DNA of 64,000 nt, from contig NZ_CP014989.1 of the NCBI RefSeq assembly GCF_001685415.1, positions 3,038,001 through 3,102,000 on the forward strand, written 5' to 3'. This document shows, one piece after another, positions 38,095-46,390 of the stretch. The notes under the pieces are model-generated. The model ran no database searches and was not told where the DNA came from. It saw only the letters and a program-made list of their open reading frames with translations. Position 1 is the stretch's first letter; every line of letters starts with the position of its first letter. The DNA is from Serinicoccus hydrothermalis (GTDB taxonomy: Bacteria; Actinomycetota; Actinomycetes; Actinomycetales; Dermatophilaceae). The position numbers were made by a program, and so were the translations under genes.

Positions 38095-39585
38095 ATGCGC
38101 AGGCTGGTCGGTGGTGCGCTCGCCGGCGCGCTCGTGCTCGCCGGATGCACGCAGGAGTACGACGACGACATGGCGATGACGACGACCCCACCGCTGGTCC
38201 TGGAGACCTCCGCGCCGGAGGAGGCCGCCGCCACCTCGGCGCCCACGACCGACGCGCAACCCGCGGAGCCGGTCGACCCGGCCACCGCGATCCCCGAAGA
38301 GGAGCTGCTGGAGCAGACCGAGTGGGTCCTGGGCCTGCTGGAGGAGGACGCCACCGGACCGGCGGCGGAGGAGTCGGCCCGGCGCTTCGCCCCGACCTTC
38401 CTCGAGGAGGTCTCGGTCATCCAGCTCGGCACGATCTTCGCCGGGCTGCGCGGCTCGGCGCCCTACACCGTGACCTCGGCCGCGCAGAGCGAGGGCGTGG
38501 GCCGCACGGCCACCCTCACGCTGCACGCCGCGGACCAGCCCCTGGTCATGACGCTGAGCCTGGACGAGAACGACCAGATCGCCAGCCTGCTCTTCCAGCC
38601 GGACACCTCGGGGGAGGCGCCGCAGATCTCGTCCTGGCCCGATCTCGACGAGGCGCTCACCGAGCTCGGCGGCCAGAGCCAGGTCGTCGTGGGCGACGTC
38701 AGGGACGGCACCTGCGAGGTCACCTACACGACCCGGGGCCTCGACCCGGGCGAGGCCTTTCCCAGCGGCTCGGTCGTCAAGCTGCTCGTGCTCGCGGCGG
38801 TCGCCGACGCGGCGCAGGAGGGGGACCTGGCCTGGGAGGACGAGCTGACGATCACCCCGGACGTCACGAGCCTGCCCTCGGGCGTCCTGCAGGACCGCGA
38901 GGACGGCTCCACCGTCACCGTGCGTGAGGCGGCCGAGCTCATGATCTCGATCAGCGACAACACCGCCACCGACCTGCTCATCGAGGCCGTCGGCCAGGGT
39001 GCCCTGCGGGAGAGCGTCACCACCGCGGGCCTGGACACGACGCGCATCATGCCGGTGCCGACGACGCGGCAGATCTTCCAGCTCGGGTGGCAGGTGGACA
39101 GCGAGGTGCGCGACCGGTGGGCCGAGGCGGCGGTCCCCGAGAGCCGGGAGGCGATCCTGGCCGACCTGCCCGAGGAGCTCGACGTGCCGGCGGCCGCGGT
39201 GACCGTCCCCGTGTGGGAGAGCGGCGTGGACTGGTTCCTCACCGGCGCCGAGATCTGCTCGCTGCACGCCCGGCTCCAGCAGCAGGCCACGTCCGGGGCG
39301 GGTGAGCCGGTCCGGGAGATCCTCGCGACGAACCCCGGGCTCACCCCGCCGGACGGGGTGACCTACCAGGCCTTCAAGGGCGGCTCGGTCCCCGGCGTGC
39401 TCGCCCTGTCGTTCTACCTGGAGACCTCCCGGGAGACCGAGGAGACCGACGGTGACCCGGACGCCTCCCCGCCCGGCGGCGTGGTGCTCGTCGTGCAGAC
39501 CCGCAGCGAGGAGGCCATCGACCAGATGCGGGCCGTGACCATCATCGAGGCCGGCCTCCAGCACCTGGCGCAGGGCCCCGGCTAG
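38095..39585 (+). CDS. Class A beta-lactamase-like serine hydrolase lipoprotein
   Basis: 496 residues from ATG 38095. The lipoprotein signal LVLAGC gives lipidated Cys18, followed by a Thr/Glu/Pro-rich linker and an NTF2-like-sized segment (about 75-180). The C-terminal half has a penicillin-binding fold pattern: S226-V-V-K229 (SxxK), S287-D-N (SDN) and K428-G-G. It lacks an obvious Omega-loop ExxxN motif, so true beta-lactamase activity is doubtful; an extracellular peptidase or unknown hydrolase is possible. It ends ten bases before nuoA2 on the same strand. Confidence 0.75.
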   Translation: MRRLVGGALAGALVLAGCTQEYDDDMAMTTTPPLVLETSAPEEAAATSAPTTDAQPAEPVDPATAIPEEELLEQTEWVLGLLEEDATGPAAEESARRFAPTFLEEVSVIQLGTIFAGLRGSAPYTVTSAAQSEGVGRTATLTLHAADQPLVMTLSLDENDQIASLLFQPDTSGEAPQISSWPDLDEALTELGGQSQVVVGDVRDGTCEVTYTTRGLDPGEAFPSGSVVKLLVLAAVADAAQEGDLAWEDELTITPDVTSLPSGVLQDREDGSTVTVREAAELMISISDNTATDLLIEAVGQGALRESVTTAGLDTTRIMPVPTTRQIFQLGWQVDSEVRDRWAEAAVPESREAILADLPEELDVPAAAVTVPVWESGVDWFLTGAEICSLHARLQQQATSGAGEPVREILATNPGLTPPDGVTYQAFKGGSVPGVLALSFYLETSRETEETDGDPDASPPGGVVLVVQTRSEEAIDQMRAVTIIEAGLQHLAQGPG

Positions 39586-39595
39586 TCTGGGGACG

Positions 39596-39952
39596 ATGTC
39601 CGACTACCTCGTCGTCGCGCTGGTCACGCTCCTGGGCGTGGCCCTGGTCGCGACCGCCTTCGGTGCCCGCCGCGCGCTCGCGCCGAGCGACCCGACGCCC
39701 GAGAAGGTCACGACCTACGAGTCCGGCGTGGACCCCGTGGGCGACGGCTGGCAGCAGGGCAGCGTGCGCTACCTCGTGTATGCCCTGCTCTACGTCGGCT
39801 TCGCCGTCGACGCGGTCTACCTCTTCCCCTGGGCCCTGGTCATCCGGACCCACCTCGGCGTCGCGAGCCTGGTGGAGATGGCCGTCTTCGTCGGCGTCCT
39901 CGTCATCGCGCTGCTGCACGTGTGGCGGCGCGGGCTGCTGCGGTGGTGGTGA
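39596..39952 (+). CDS. nuoA2: Second NuoA paralogue
   Basis: 118 residues, three helices, recognisable by [20 protein letters not shown] and [12 protein letters not shown] (residues 69-80). Compared with NuoA1 (FDVEVLFLYPFA), the first conserved acid is Ala and the second is Asp rather than Glu. It starts the second nuo cluster and is followed one base later by nuoB2. These substitutions bear on proton/quinone function. Confidence 0.93.
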   Translation: MSDYLVVALVTLLGVALVATAFGARRALAPSDPTPEKVTTYESGVDPVGDGWQQGSVRYLVYALLYVGFAVDAVYLFPWALVIRTHLGVASLVEMAVFVGVLVIALLHVWRRGLLRWW

Positions 39953-39953
39953 G

Positions 39954-40592
39954 GTGAACGCGCCGACCAGGCCCGGCACCGGGCATACCGCCAGCCTCCC
40001 GACGCCGCGGGTCGGGGCGCCGGTCGAGAAGGCGCCGCGTGCGGTGCAGGTCGTCCTCAACTGGGGGCGGAGGTACTCCCTCTGGGTCTTCAACTTCGGG
40101 CTGGCCTGCTGCGCGATCGAGTTCATCAGCGCCTCGATGGCGCGCCACGACTTCATCCGGCTCGGCGTCATCCCGTTCGCGCCGGGCCCGCGCCAGTCCG
40201 ACCTCATGGTCGTGTCCGGGACCGTGACCGACAAGATGGCGCCGGTCATCCGCCGGCTCTACGACCAGATGCCCGAGCCGAAGTACGTCATCTCCTTCGG
40301 CGCCTGCTCCAACTCCGGCGGCCCCTACTGGGACAGCTACTCGGTGACCAAGGGCGTCGACCAGCTCATCCCCGTCGACGTCTACGTCCCCGGCTGCCCG
40401 CCCCGCCCCGAGGCGCTGCTGCACGGCATCGTCACCCTGCAGGACCAGATCGCGGCCGAGACCCCGGGCCGGGCGCGTGCCCGGTCCGGGTCCCGGTATG
40501 CCGACCGCCCGGTCAGCGGTGCCGAGGTCACCCGCGGTCTGGTCGCGCCGCCGACCGAGCCCGCGGGCGACGAGGCTCAGCCCCCGTCGTAG
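39954..40592 (+). CDS. nuoB2: Second NuoB paralogue
   Basis: 212 residues from GTG 39954. All four N2-cluster cysteines are retained: [20 protein letters not shown] and [10 protein letters not shown]. The N terminus has about 25 extra Pro/Ala-rich residues and the C terminus about 45. It ends the first fragment of the second nuo cluster, and its 3' end overlaps the convergent OmpA-domain gene by 16 bases, so the surface-gene block abuts it directly. A functional cluster is expected from the sequence. Confidence 0.94.
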   Translation: MNAPTRPGTGHTASLPTPRVGAPVEKAPRAVQVVLNWGRRYSLWVFNFGLACCAIEFISASMARHDFIRLGVIPFAPGPRQSDLMVVSGTVTDKMAPVIRRLYDQMPEPKYVISFGACSNSGGPYWDSYSVTKGVDQLIPVDVYVPGCPPRPEALLHGIVTLQDQIAAETPGRARARSGSRYADRPVSGAEVTRGLVAPPTEPAGDEAQPPS

Positions 40593-41176
40593 CGCACCTC
40601 GACCCGCCGGTTCTGCTGACGCCCCTCCGGGTCGTCGCTGCCGTCCGGGTGCGTGTTGTCCGCGACCGGGTCGGTGGAGCCCAGCCCCTCGGTCTCCATC
40701 CGCGAGGCCTCGACCCCGGCACCCGCCAGGTAGTCGGCCACCGCCTGGGCGCGGTCCTGCGAGAGCGGGCCGTTGACCTCCTCGGTGCCGAGGGAGTCGG
40801 TGTGGCCGGTGACGGTGATCGGGCCCTCGGTGTCCTGCAGCAGGGCCGCGAGCGTGTCCAGGCTCTGCTCGGCCGTCGGCCTCAGGTCGGCGGAGCCGAA
40901 GTCGAAGAGGAAGCGGTCCGAGAGCGTGGCCACCGTGTCCTCCCCGTCCTGCTCGGCGCCGACGGTCTCCTCCAGCACCTCCGGCTCGACGTCCTCGGGG
41001 TCGGTGTAGAAGAAGGTCGTGGAGGTCAGCGGTGCGTCCCAGGCGGAGTAGACCTCGACCGTGGACCGCGGAGCCTCGTAGTCCGCGGGGACGGGTGCCT
41101 CGCTCGCGGCGGCCACGGGCGTACCGGTCGCGCCGAGGCAGGCCACCAGGGTGAGTGTCCCGAGACGCCGCTTCAC
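40577..41176 (-). CDS. Exported OmpA-domain protein A
   Basis: 199 residues from GTG 41176, overlapping the upstream lipoprotein stop (GTGA). A signal peptide covers roughly residues 1-24 ([20 protein letters not shown]). The C-terminal OmpA/MotB domain begins at [20 protein letters not shown] and has [17 protein letters not shown] and [13 protein letters not shown]; this domain binds peptidoglycan diaminopimelate in known members. The middle region [19 protein letters not shown] is unassigned. It is paralogous to the protein at 43751. Confidence 0.85.
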   Translation of the reverse strand: MKRRLGTLTLVACLGATGTPVAAASEAPVPADYEAPRSTVEVYSAWDAPLTSTTFFYTDPEDVEPEVLEETVGAEQDGEDTVATLSDRFLFDFGSADLRPTAEQSLDTLAALLQDTEGPITVTGHTDSLGTEEVNGPLSQDRAQAVADYLAGAGVEASRMETEGLGSTDPVADNTHPDGSDDPEGRQQNRRVEVRYDGG

Positions 41177-41772
41177 CGGGAACCACCCAGGGGCACCTCG
41201 AAGGTGAGCTGGGACCACGACTCGCCGAGCGCCTCCAGGTCCAGCGTCAGGCTGCTCGTCTCCGGGTCGACCCGCCCGGCGAAGACGAAGACCGCGTCCA
41301 CCCCCTCGCGCCCCTGCAGGTAGAGCGTCTCGCCCTCCCCGCCGGCCTGCGGCTGGAAGGTGAACTCCCGCCCGCGGTCGTCGTAGAGCCGCGGGGAGTT
41401 GTTGGATGCGCCGTACCACGTGGCGAGCTCGTCGTCGGAGTCGTTGACGACGGTGACCTCGGCCTCGACGTAGTAGTCGTGCACGGAGACGTCGTGCACG
41501 GTCACCGAGAACGCCTCCTCGTCCTCGCTGACGTGGCGTGTCTCCTCGAGCTCGACGGTCTGCGGCTCGGCGGGCTCGACAGCGGTGGACTCCTCCTCGG
41601 TGGCCCCGTCCGCGGGATCGGCCGACGCCACGGCCTCGTCGGCGCCGGTCTCGCCGTCCGCCTCGCCCTCGACCTGCTCGAAGGTCGCGGGGTCGTCGCC
41701 GGCGCAGGCGGTGAGGCCCATCGCCCCGGCGAGGGCGAGCGCCACGAGGGTGCGGTGCTGGTGCGTTCTCAT
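41173..41772 (-). CDS. Secreted lipoprotein A, partner of OmpA-domain protein
   Basis: 199 residues. The lipoprotein signal ends LAGAMGLTAC (Cys23), followed by an acidic Glu/Ala/Asp linker (about 25-75). The C-terminal domain (SVTVHDVSVHDYYVEAEVTV ... LYLQGREGVDAVFVFAGRVD) looks like an immunoglobulin-like DUF4352-type fold. It precedes the OmpA gene with a four-base overlap, and a promoter-like element (41811-41840) is shared with the paralogous pair at 43751-44961. Function unknown. Confidence 0.8.
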   Translation of the reverse strand: MRTHQHRTLVALALAGAMGLTACAGDDPATFEQVEGEADGETGADEAVASADPADGATEEESTAVEPAEPQTVELEETRHVSEDEEAFSVTVHDVSVHDYYVEAEVTVVNDSDDELATWYGASNNSPRLYDDRGREFTFQPQAGGEGETLYLQGREGVDAVFVFAGRVDPETSSLTLDLEALGESWSQLTFEVPLGGSR

Positions 41773-41810
41773 CTGCTGTCTCCTGGTTCGGGGTATGCCG
41801 TCACGGGGTC

Positions 41811-41840
41811 TGTCGGCGGGCGCGCCCGCAGAGTTGCACC
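41811..41840 (-). promoter_or_regulatory. ECF-type promoter candidate for lipoprotein A/OmpA A
   Basis: Read on the minus strand: GGTGCAACT (41840-41832), 14 bases, then GCCGACA (41817-41811), i.e. GCAACT-N16-CGACA. Spacing is that of ECF promoters. It ends 39 bases before the ATG at 41772, and the same element with identical spacing precedes lipoprotein B. Confidence 0.55.
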
Positions 41841-41853
41841 GGGACCGGGACGA

Positions 41854-43086
41854 CTACTCGTCGGCGCGGACGTCGAGACGGTGCTCGGCCAGCAGCTCCC
41901 TGCCCTGCGCGTCCGTCGCGTGGACGACCACCGTGGCCCGCCCCGGCCCGGTGGGCCGCAGCGTCACCGAGGGCTCGTCCGTGACGTAGCGGCCACCGGG
42001 GAGATCCCACGCCCAGGACCGCACCCCGGTCGACTGCAGCGTGAACTCCGCCTGGTCCCCCACCGTCACCTCGTCGGGCCCGCTGATGGCGATCCGCGCG
42101 GTCTGCGTCGCCGCGGGCGGTCCGGAGGTCGCCCGCCCGAGCACGACGCCGCCCACCAGGAGCAGGAGCGCCGCGAGCGCCGCGGCGAGGACGAGGCGGA
42201 CCCGCGCGGGCCTGCGCTCGTGCGCCGGCACCTCCGGCGCCGCGGACGCGGGGACGTCCGGGGCCGGCTCGAGCGCCTCCTCGACCTCCGCCAGCCAGGC
42301 GGGCACGTCCTGCTGCCGGTCTGCCGGGTCGGTCGCCTGGCCGCGGGTGAGCGCCCGGTCCAGGGCCTCGGGCAGGTCGGCGTCCTCGCAGACCCAGGCG
42401 AGCAGCGCCGACAGCGAGTAGAGATCGGCCCGGCCGTCGACGACCGCGGGACCGGCCTGCATCTCCGGGGCGCGAAAGCCGGTCGTGCCGCCGGCCACGG
42501 TGAGACCGGAGTTGATCGCCAGGTCCTTGCACATGCCGAGGTCGGCGACGAGGACCTGCTCGTCCTCGCGCACGAGGCGCAGCCCCGCACGCCGGGAGTC
42601 GGGCGCGTCCGCGGTGTCCAGCGAGGTGAGCAGGACGTTCGCCGGGCTGAGGTCCCGGTGCACGAGCCGGGCCCGGTGCACCGCGGTGAGGGCGGTCGCG
42701 AGCTGCCGCGCCAGCACCAGCACCTCGGCCGCGGAGGCGGTCCACCCCTCGGACCGCAGCTCACGCACCCGCTGCGCCAACGTGCCGCGGTCGGCGTGCT
42801 CCAGGACGTGGTAGGGCTGCTGCCGCTCGCTCTCGCCCAGGTCGTAGAGCGTCACGACGTGCGGGCTGCTCACCCGCCGCAGCGCCCGCCCCTCGGCGAT
42901 GAAGCGCTCGCGCACCTCGGGGTTGAGGCTGTGGTTCTCCGCAAGGATCTTGACGACCACGGTGGCGTCGAGCCGGTCGTCGGTGGCCCGGTGGACGGTC
43001 GCGAAGGAGCCGACGCCGATGACCTCGTCCAGGGCGTAGCGCCCCACCGACAGCCGACCCCCCACCGGAGTCACCGGCTGGTCCAC
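41854..43086 (-). CDS. Transmembrane Ser/Thr protein kinase with PKD-like sensor
   Basis: 410 residues. Kinase domain (about 15-275): glycine loop GVGSFATV, Lys46 in TVVVKILAE, catalytic HRDLSPANVLL (Asp145), DLG (182-184) in place of DFG, APE (206-208). A single helix (about 297-317, LAAALAALLLLVGGVVLG) is followed by a short extracellular Ig/PKD-like domain (SGPDEVTVGDQAEFTLQSTG). Its start overlaps the sigma-factor stop by 16 bases. This suggests the kinase acts on, or is controlled with, that sigma factor (inference). Confidence 0.88.
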   Translation of the reverse strand: MDQPVTPVGGRLSVGRYALDEVIGVGSFATVHRATDDRLDATVVVKILAENHSLNPEVRERFIAEGRALRRVSSPHVVTLYDLGESERQQPYHVLEHADRGTLAQRVRELRSEGWTASAAEVLVLARQLATALTAVHRARLVHRDLSPANVLLTSLDTADAPDSRRAGLRLVREDEQVLVADLGMCKDLAINSGLTVAGGTTGFRAPEMQAGPAVVDGRADLYSLSALLAWVCEDADLPEALDRALTRGQATDPADRQQDVPAWLAEVEEALEPAPDVPASAAPEVPAHERRPARVRLVLAAALAALLLLVGGVVLGRATSGPPAATQTARIAISGPDEVTVGDQAEFTLQSTGVRSWAWDLPGGRYVTDEPSVTLRPTGPGRATVVVHATDAQGRELLAEHRLDVRADE

Positions 43087-43703
43087 TCCGACGGGTCCAG
43101 CGCCCCGGCGACCAGGGCCCGGCCACGCGCGATCTGCGCCTTCACCGTGCCGAGGTTGCGGTCGAGCCGGCCGGCGATCTCGGCATACGTCAGACCCTCG
43201 ACGTCGCGCAGCGTCACGGGCTCACGGTAGAGGTCGGGCAGGGAGCCCAGGGCCTCGCGCACGGTGGCGCGGGTCGCCAGCATCGAGCTCATCCGTTGGG
43301 AGGGCGCCTCCTGCTCCGGGGGCAGGGGAGCGGTGGCGCGCTGCCGTCGCAGGTGGTCCACCACCCGACGCCGCACGATGCTGTGCACCCACGTCGACAC
43401 CCGGGCGGAGCCGCGGAAGGAGCCGATCGAGCCGGCGACCGAGATGAGGGTGTCCTGGCACACGTCGTCCACCGCGGCGGGGTCGAGCAGCGAGCTGCGC
43501 ACGAACCGGCGCACCATCCCGGACCCGTCCAGCTGCTCGAGGAGCAGCTCGGTGGCCAGCCTCGAGCCGTCCGCGGCCAGCGTCGCAAGCGCCTGCAGCT
43601 GGTCGTCGAGGCCGGCGGCCGGGGTGTCCCGCAGCAGGGAGCGGGCGGCGAGGTCGTCCCCGGCCTGCACCGCGGCGACGACCGCAGCGCTGGCCTCGTC
43701 CAT
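43071..43703 (-). CDS. ECF-like RNA polymerase sigma factor, kinase-linked
   Basis: 210 residues. Region 2 is AAVDDVCQDTLISVAGSIGS and TWVHSIVRRRVVDHLRRQRA; region 4 is SLPDLYREPVTLRDVEGLTY followed by AEIAGRLDRNLGTVKAQIARGR. About 70 N-terminal helical residues precede region 2, more than in minimal ECF factors. No anti-sigma gene is adjacent; the partner is a kinase, as in known kinase-linked ECF groups. No good ribosome site precedes the ATG at 43703. Confidence 0.85.
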   Translation of the reverse strand: MDEASAAVVAAVQAGDDLAARSLLRDTPAAGLDDQLQALATLAADGSRLATELLLEQLDGSGMVRRFVRSSLLDPAAVDDVCQDTLISVAGSIGSFRGSARVSTWVHSIVRRRVVDHLRRQRATAPLPPEQEAPSQRMSSMLATRATVREALGSLPDLYREPVTLRDVEGLTYAEIAGRLDRNLGTVKAQIARGRALVAGALDPSEWTSR

Positions 43704-43750
43704 GGGGGGAGGTTAGCGCGCCCGTCCACGCGCGGCGGGCATACCGTGCC

Positions 43751-44308
43751 TCAGCCCTCGAAGCGGATCTCCACCCGGCGGTTGAGCGCCCGACCCTCGG
43801 GGTCGTCCTCCCCGCCCTCCTCGTTGGGGGCGACCGGCTCCTCCTCGCCGAAGCCCTCGACCTCCAGCTCCAGGTCGGGGCGGGACCGTTCGATGATCTG
43901 CGCCACCGTGTCGGCCCGCTCCTCGGACAGCTCCTGATTGTCCTGCGCCGTGCCGATGCTGTCGGTATGCCCGTGCACCTGCACCGTGGCACCGTCCGGG
44001 ACGTCGGCGACGAGCTCGGTGATCTTGTCCTCGGCGGCGCCCGTGACGTCGGCCTCGCCGAACTCGAAGAGCACGTCCGAGGCGAGCGAGATCACTGTCT
44101 CCTCGCCCTCGGTCGAGCGGGTCTCGACGGGGGTGATGTTGTCCTCCAGCTGGACGACCCGGGGGTCGAGCTCCGTCACGCTCGCCGCGAGCACGTCGGG
44201 GGTGACCCACCGCAGCGCGTCCTCGACCGAGTCACCGGGGTCGGCGCCCTGGGCCGGGAGCGGGGAGAGCAGCGCCCCCGCCAGTGCCGCCGTGGCGATG
44301 ATGCTCAC
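43751..44308 (-). CDS. Exported OmpA-domain protein B
   Basis: 185 residues. A signal peptide (IIATAALAGALLSPLPAQGA) is followed by a middle segment and an OmpA domain (SDVLFEFGEADVTGAAEDKI; VQVHGHTDSIGTAQDNQELS; LNRRVEIRFEG). It overlaps its lipoprotein partner by four bases and is paralogous to the protein at 40577; the shared stretch VISLASDVLFEFG versus [13 protein letters not shown] supports this. Confidence 0.85.
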   Translation of the reverse strand: MSIIATAALAGALLSPLPAQGADPGDSVEDALRWVTPDVLAASVTELDPRVVQLEDNITPVETRSTEGEETVISLASDVLFEFGEADVTGAAEDKITELVADVPDGATVQVHGHTDSIGTAQDNQELSEERADTVAQIIERSRPDLELEVEGFGEEEPVAPNEEGGEDDPEGRALNRRVEIRFEG

Positions 44309-44961
44309 CGGAGCTCGACCTCGACGGTGGGGGCGCCCTCGACCAGGCTCAGCGTGACGGTGGTGACGTCCTGCGGCGGGGCGGCGAAGACCGCGTAGCC
44401 GTAGATCGTCTGCCCGGGGAGGAACTTGAGCTCCTGGGAGCTGGTGGCGGCCTTCGTCCCCGGCCCGGACACCACGTCGTGCCGCGTGAGGTTGACGGTG
44501 TCGACGAAGTAGGGCTTCCAGCTGCGGTCGCCCATGTAGCTGTAGATCCAGGCCGGCGCGACCCCGCGCGCGTCGCTCTGGACCTGGAAGGAGAAGGTGC
44601 CGAGGACCACGTCGCCGTCGCGGACCATGCTGTGCACGGCCACCTCCAGCGTGGCGTCCTCGTCTCCCTGAACGGTGGCCGGGATGGTCGCGGTGGCCAG
44701 CGGCTCGCCGACGTCGTTGACGTCGACCCCGGCCGCTGCCGCCGAGTCGGCCTCGACGTCGGTCTCGGTCTGCTCCCCCTCGGTAGCGGCCTCCTGGTCC
44801 CCGTCGTCGGCCTGCTCCTCCGGGGCCTCGTCCTGGGTGTCGTCCTGGGCCTGCGAGGCCGAGGAGTCCGCGTCCTCGAACTGCGCGGCCTCGCCCTCGC
44901 AGGCGCTGAGCGCGAGCGCCCCGGCGAGCACGAGCGGCAGGATGCGTGACGCACGTCGCAT
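44305..44961 (-). CDS. Secreted lipoprotein B, partner of OmpA-domain protein
   Basis: 218 residues from ATG 44961. Lipobox ALALSAC (Cys21), then a strongly acidic linker to about residue 90, then a beta-rich domain (DATLEVAVHSMVRDGDVVLG ... FLPGQTIYGYAVFAAPPQDV). It has the same architecture as lipoprotein A (41173), with weak sequence similarity. It is the first gene of an operon with OmpA B and is preceded by the shared promoter element. Confidence 0.8.
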   Translation of the reverse strand: MRRASRILPLVLAGALALSACEGEAAQFEDADSSASQAQDDTQDEAPEEQADDGDQEAATEGEQTETDVEADSAAAAGVDVNDVGEPLATATIPATVQGDEDATLEVAVHSMVRDGDVVLGTFSFQVQSDARGVAPAWIYSYMGDRSWKPYFVDTVNLTRHDVVSGPGTKAATSSQELKFLPGQTIYGYAVFAAPPQDVTTVTLSLVEGAPTVEVELR

Positions 44962-45000
44962 GGTGGTGTCTCCTTCGTCGTCCTGATCTGTCAGGAGGTG

Positions 45001-45030
45001 TGTCGGCGGCGGAGGAGAGAAAGTTGCACC
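45001..45030 (-). promoter_or_regulatory. ECF-type promoter candidate for lipoprotein B/OmpA B
   Basis: Minus strand: GGTGCAACT (45030-45022), 14 bases, GCCGACA (45007-45001). Element and spacing are identical to 41811-41840, and the distance to the start codon is 40 bases here versus 39 there. The spacer sequences differ, so the conserved parts are unlikely to be duplication leftovers. Confidence 0.55.
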
Positions 45031-45060
45031 AGGTTTCCCGCCGATCACGACGGGGAGAGG

Positions 45061-45753
45061 TTAGCGCCCGTCCTGCTCGAGGAGGGTCGCGCTGCCGCTC
45101 AGCACCACGTCGCCGGAGGGGCTCGGGTCGCCGTCCGGCAGCTCGCGGGTGATCTCGATCATCGGGTAGAGCTCGGGGTCGACCGCCGCGTGCAGCACGA
45201 CGTCGGTGCCGCTGCCGTCGTAGGCGGGGTGGAAGGTGCCCGCGGAGATGCGGTCCGGGCTGTCGGGGGAGTCACCGGGGGCGAGGAACCACAGCTCGTA
45301 GTACTCCCCGATCGGCAGGTCCGGCAGGCTCTCCGAGCGCAGCCGCACGATGCGTCCCTCGGGCGCCGCCGAGCCCTCGACGTCGACCTCGGCGCCCTCG
45401 GAGCCCAGGGTCGCCTCGAACTCCGGGACCCCGCGGGCCAGGACCTCGTCGGTGCTCTCGCCGCCCAGGTCCACGGCGGTGCCGATGCCGACACCCACCG
45501 CGACCGCCGCGGCCACGCCGGCGGCCGTCCACCAGCGGGTGCCGGTGCCGGTGTTCTTGGGTCGCTCGCGTCGTGACGGGGCTGGTGCGCCGGTGTCGAC
45601 GCTGCGCAGCTCTGCCCCCTGCGGGGCGTCCGGCTGGTCACGTCGGGCCCGCTCGGCCTGCTCGCGCAGCGCGGCGACCCGGTCCTCCGGCGGCTCGGCG
45701 TCGGCAGGGGTGAGCGCCTGCGCGATCGCGAGCTCGAGCTCGTCGTCGTTCAC
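45061..45753 (-). CDS. Anti-sigma factor, RskA-like
   Basis: 230 residues from GTG 45753, overlapping the sigma stop (GTGA). The N-terminal part is cytoplasmic (about 1-75), with one helix AAGVAAAVAVGVGIGTAVDL, then an extracytoplasmic anti-sigma-K-type domain (LPDLPIGEYYELWFLAPGDS ... GDVVLSGSATLL). No HxxxCxxC zinc motif is seen. It likely holds the sigma factor at the membrane until an envelope signal is sensed. Confidence 0.8.
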   Translation of the reverse strand: MNDDELELAIAQALTPADAEPPEDRVAALREQAERARRDQPDAPQGAELRSVDTGAPAPSRRERPKNTGTGTRWWTAAGVAAAVAVGVGIGTAVDLGGESTDEVLARGVPEFEATLGSEGAEVDVEGSAAPEGRIVRLRSESLPDLPIGEYYELWFLAPGDSPDSPDRISAGTFHPAYDGSGTDVVLHAAVDPELYPMIEITRELPDGDPSPSGDVVLSGSATLLEQDGR

Positions 45754-46292
45754 GGGTGCACCTCCTGCATCGTCGTACGTAGTCTCGTGAGGGCTCTGGA
45801 CTGGGCCTGGCGGACGGCGCCCTCGCCCCGTCCCACCAGGGTGGCGGTCTCGGCGGCGGACAGCCCCGCGACCACCCGGAACCACAGGAGCTCCTGGTCG
45901 TCCTCGCTGAGCCGGGAGAACCCTTCCCGGACCGCTGCGGACTCCTCTTCGTGCAGCACGGTCTGGAGGGGTCCCCGGCCGGCGTCCTCGTGGGTGTCGA
46001 GGTCGACCGCCTGCGACCGGGAGGAGCTGCGGATGTGCTCGAGCACGACGTGCCGCAGCACCCCGAACAGCCACGCCCGGATGCGCATGCCACGGTCCTC
46101 GAAGGTGTCGATGCGGTCCAGCGCCCTGGCCATCGCCTCCGAGACCAGGTCGTCGGGGTCGGCTCCGGCGGGGGCCCGGCGGGCGGCATACCCCCGCATC
46201 ATCGAGTAGCTCTGCCGGTACAACGCCTCCCAGGCGTCGGGATCCCGTTGCTGCAGCAGCTGCAGGTCGGGGTCGTCCGTCGTCGGGGGCAT
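45750..46292 (-). CDS. ECF sigma factor with adjacent anti-sigma
   Basis: 180 residues from ATG 46292. Region 2: AGADPDDLVSEAMARALDRI and AWLFGVLRHVVLEHIRSSSR; region 4: RLSEDDQELLWFRVVAGLSA followed by AETATLVGRGEGAVRQAQSR. The longer reading to 46361 enters the hairpin upstream and is not used. It is the obvious candidate, along with the kinase-linked factor, to recognise the GCAACT-N16-CGACA elements nearby (inference). Confidence 0.85.
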   Translation of the reverse strand: MPPTTDDPDLQLLQQRDPDAWEALYRQSYSMMRGYAARRAPAGADPDDLVSEAMARALDRIDTFEDRGMRIRAWLFGVLRHVVLEHIRSSSRSQAVDLDTHEDAGRGPLQTVLHEEESAAVREGFSRLSEDDQELLWFRVVAGLSAAETATLVGRGEGAVRQAQSRALTRLRTTMQEVHP

Positions 46293-46313
46293 CTCGCTCA
46301 GGCTACAGGGCCG

Positions 46314-46361
46314 GTGCGGCGCGAAGGCGTGGTCCGGCTGGACCTGTCCTTCGCGCCGCAC
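46314..46361. terminator. Two-tier hairpin after the beta-helix gene
   Basis: Arms GTGCGGCGCGAAGG (46314-46327) and CCTTCGCGCCGCAC (46348-46361), 14 bp perfect. They contain an inner stem GGTCC/GGACC (46331-46335, 46340-46344). It sits between the surface-protein stop and the sigma-factor start, both on the minus strand. No T-run. Confidence 0.55.
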
Positions 46362-46390
46362 GAGCTCACCTGTTCACCGTGAGGGTGGGA

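Noticed and set aside
38095-39585. Functional antibiotic-resistance beta-lactamase
   Set aside because: SxxK, SDN and KGG are present, but the protein is far longer than class A enzymes, is a lipoprotein with an extra domain and has no clear Omega-loop Glu; called serine hydrolase-like only.
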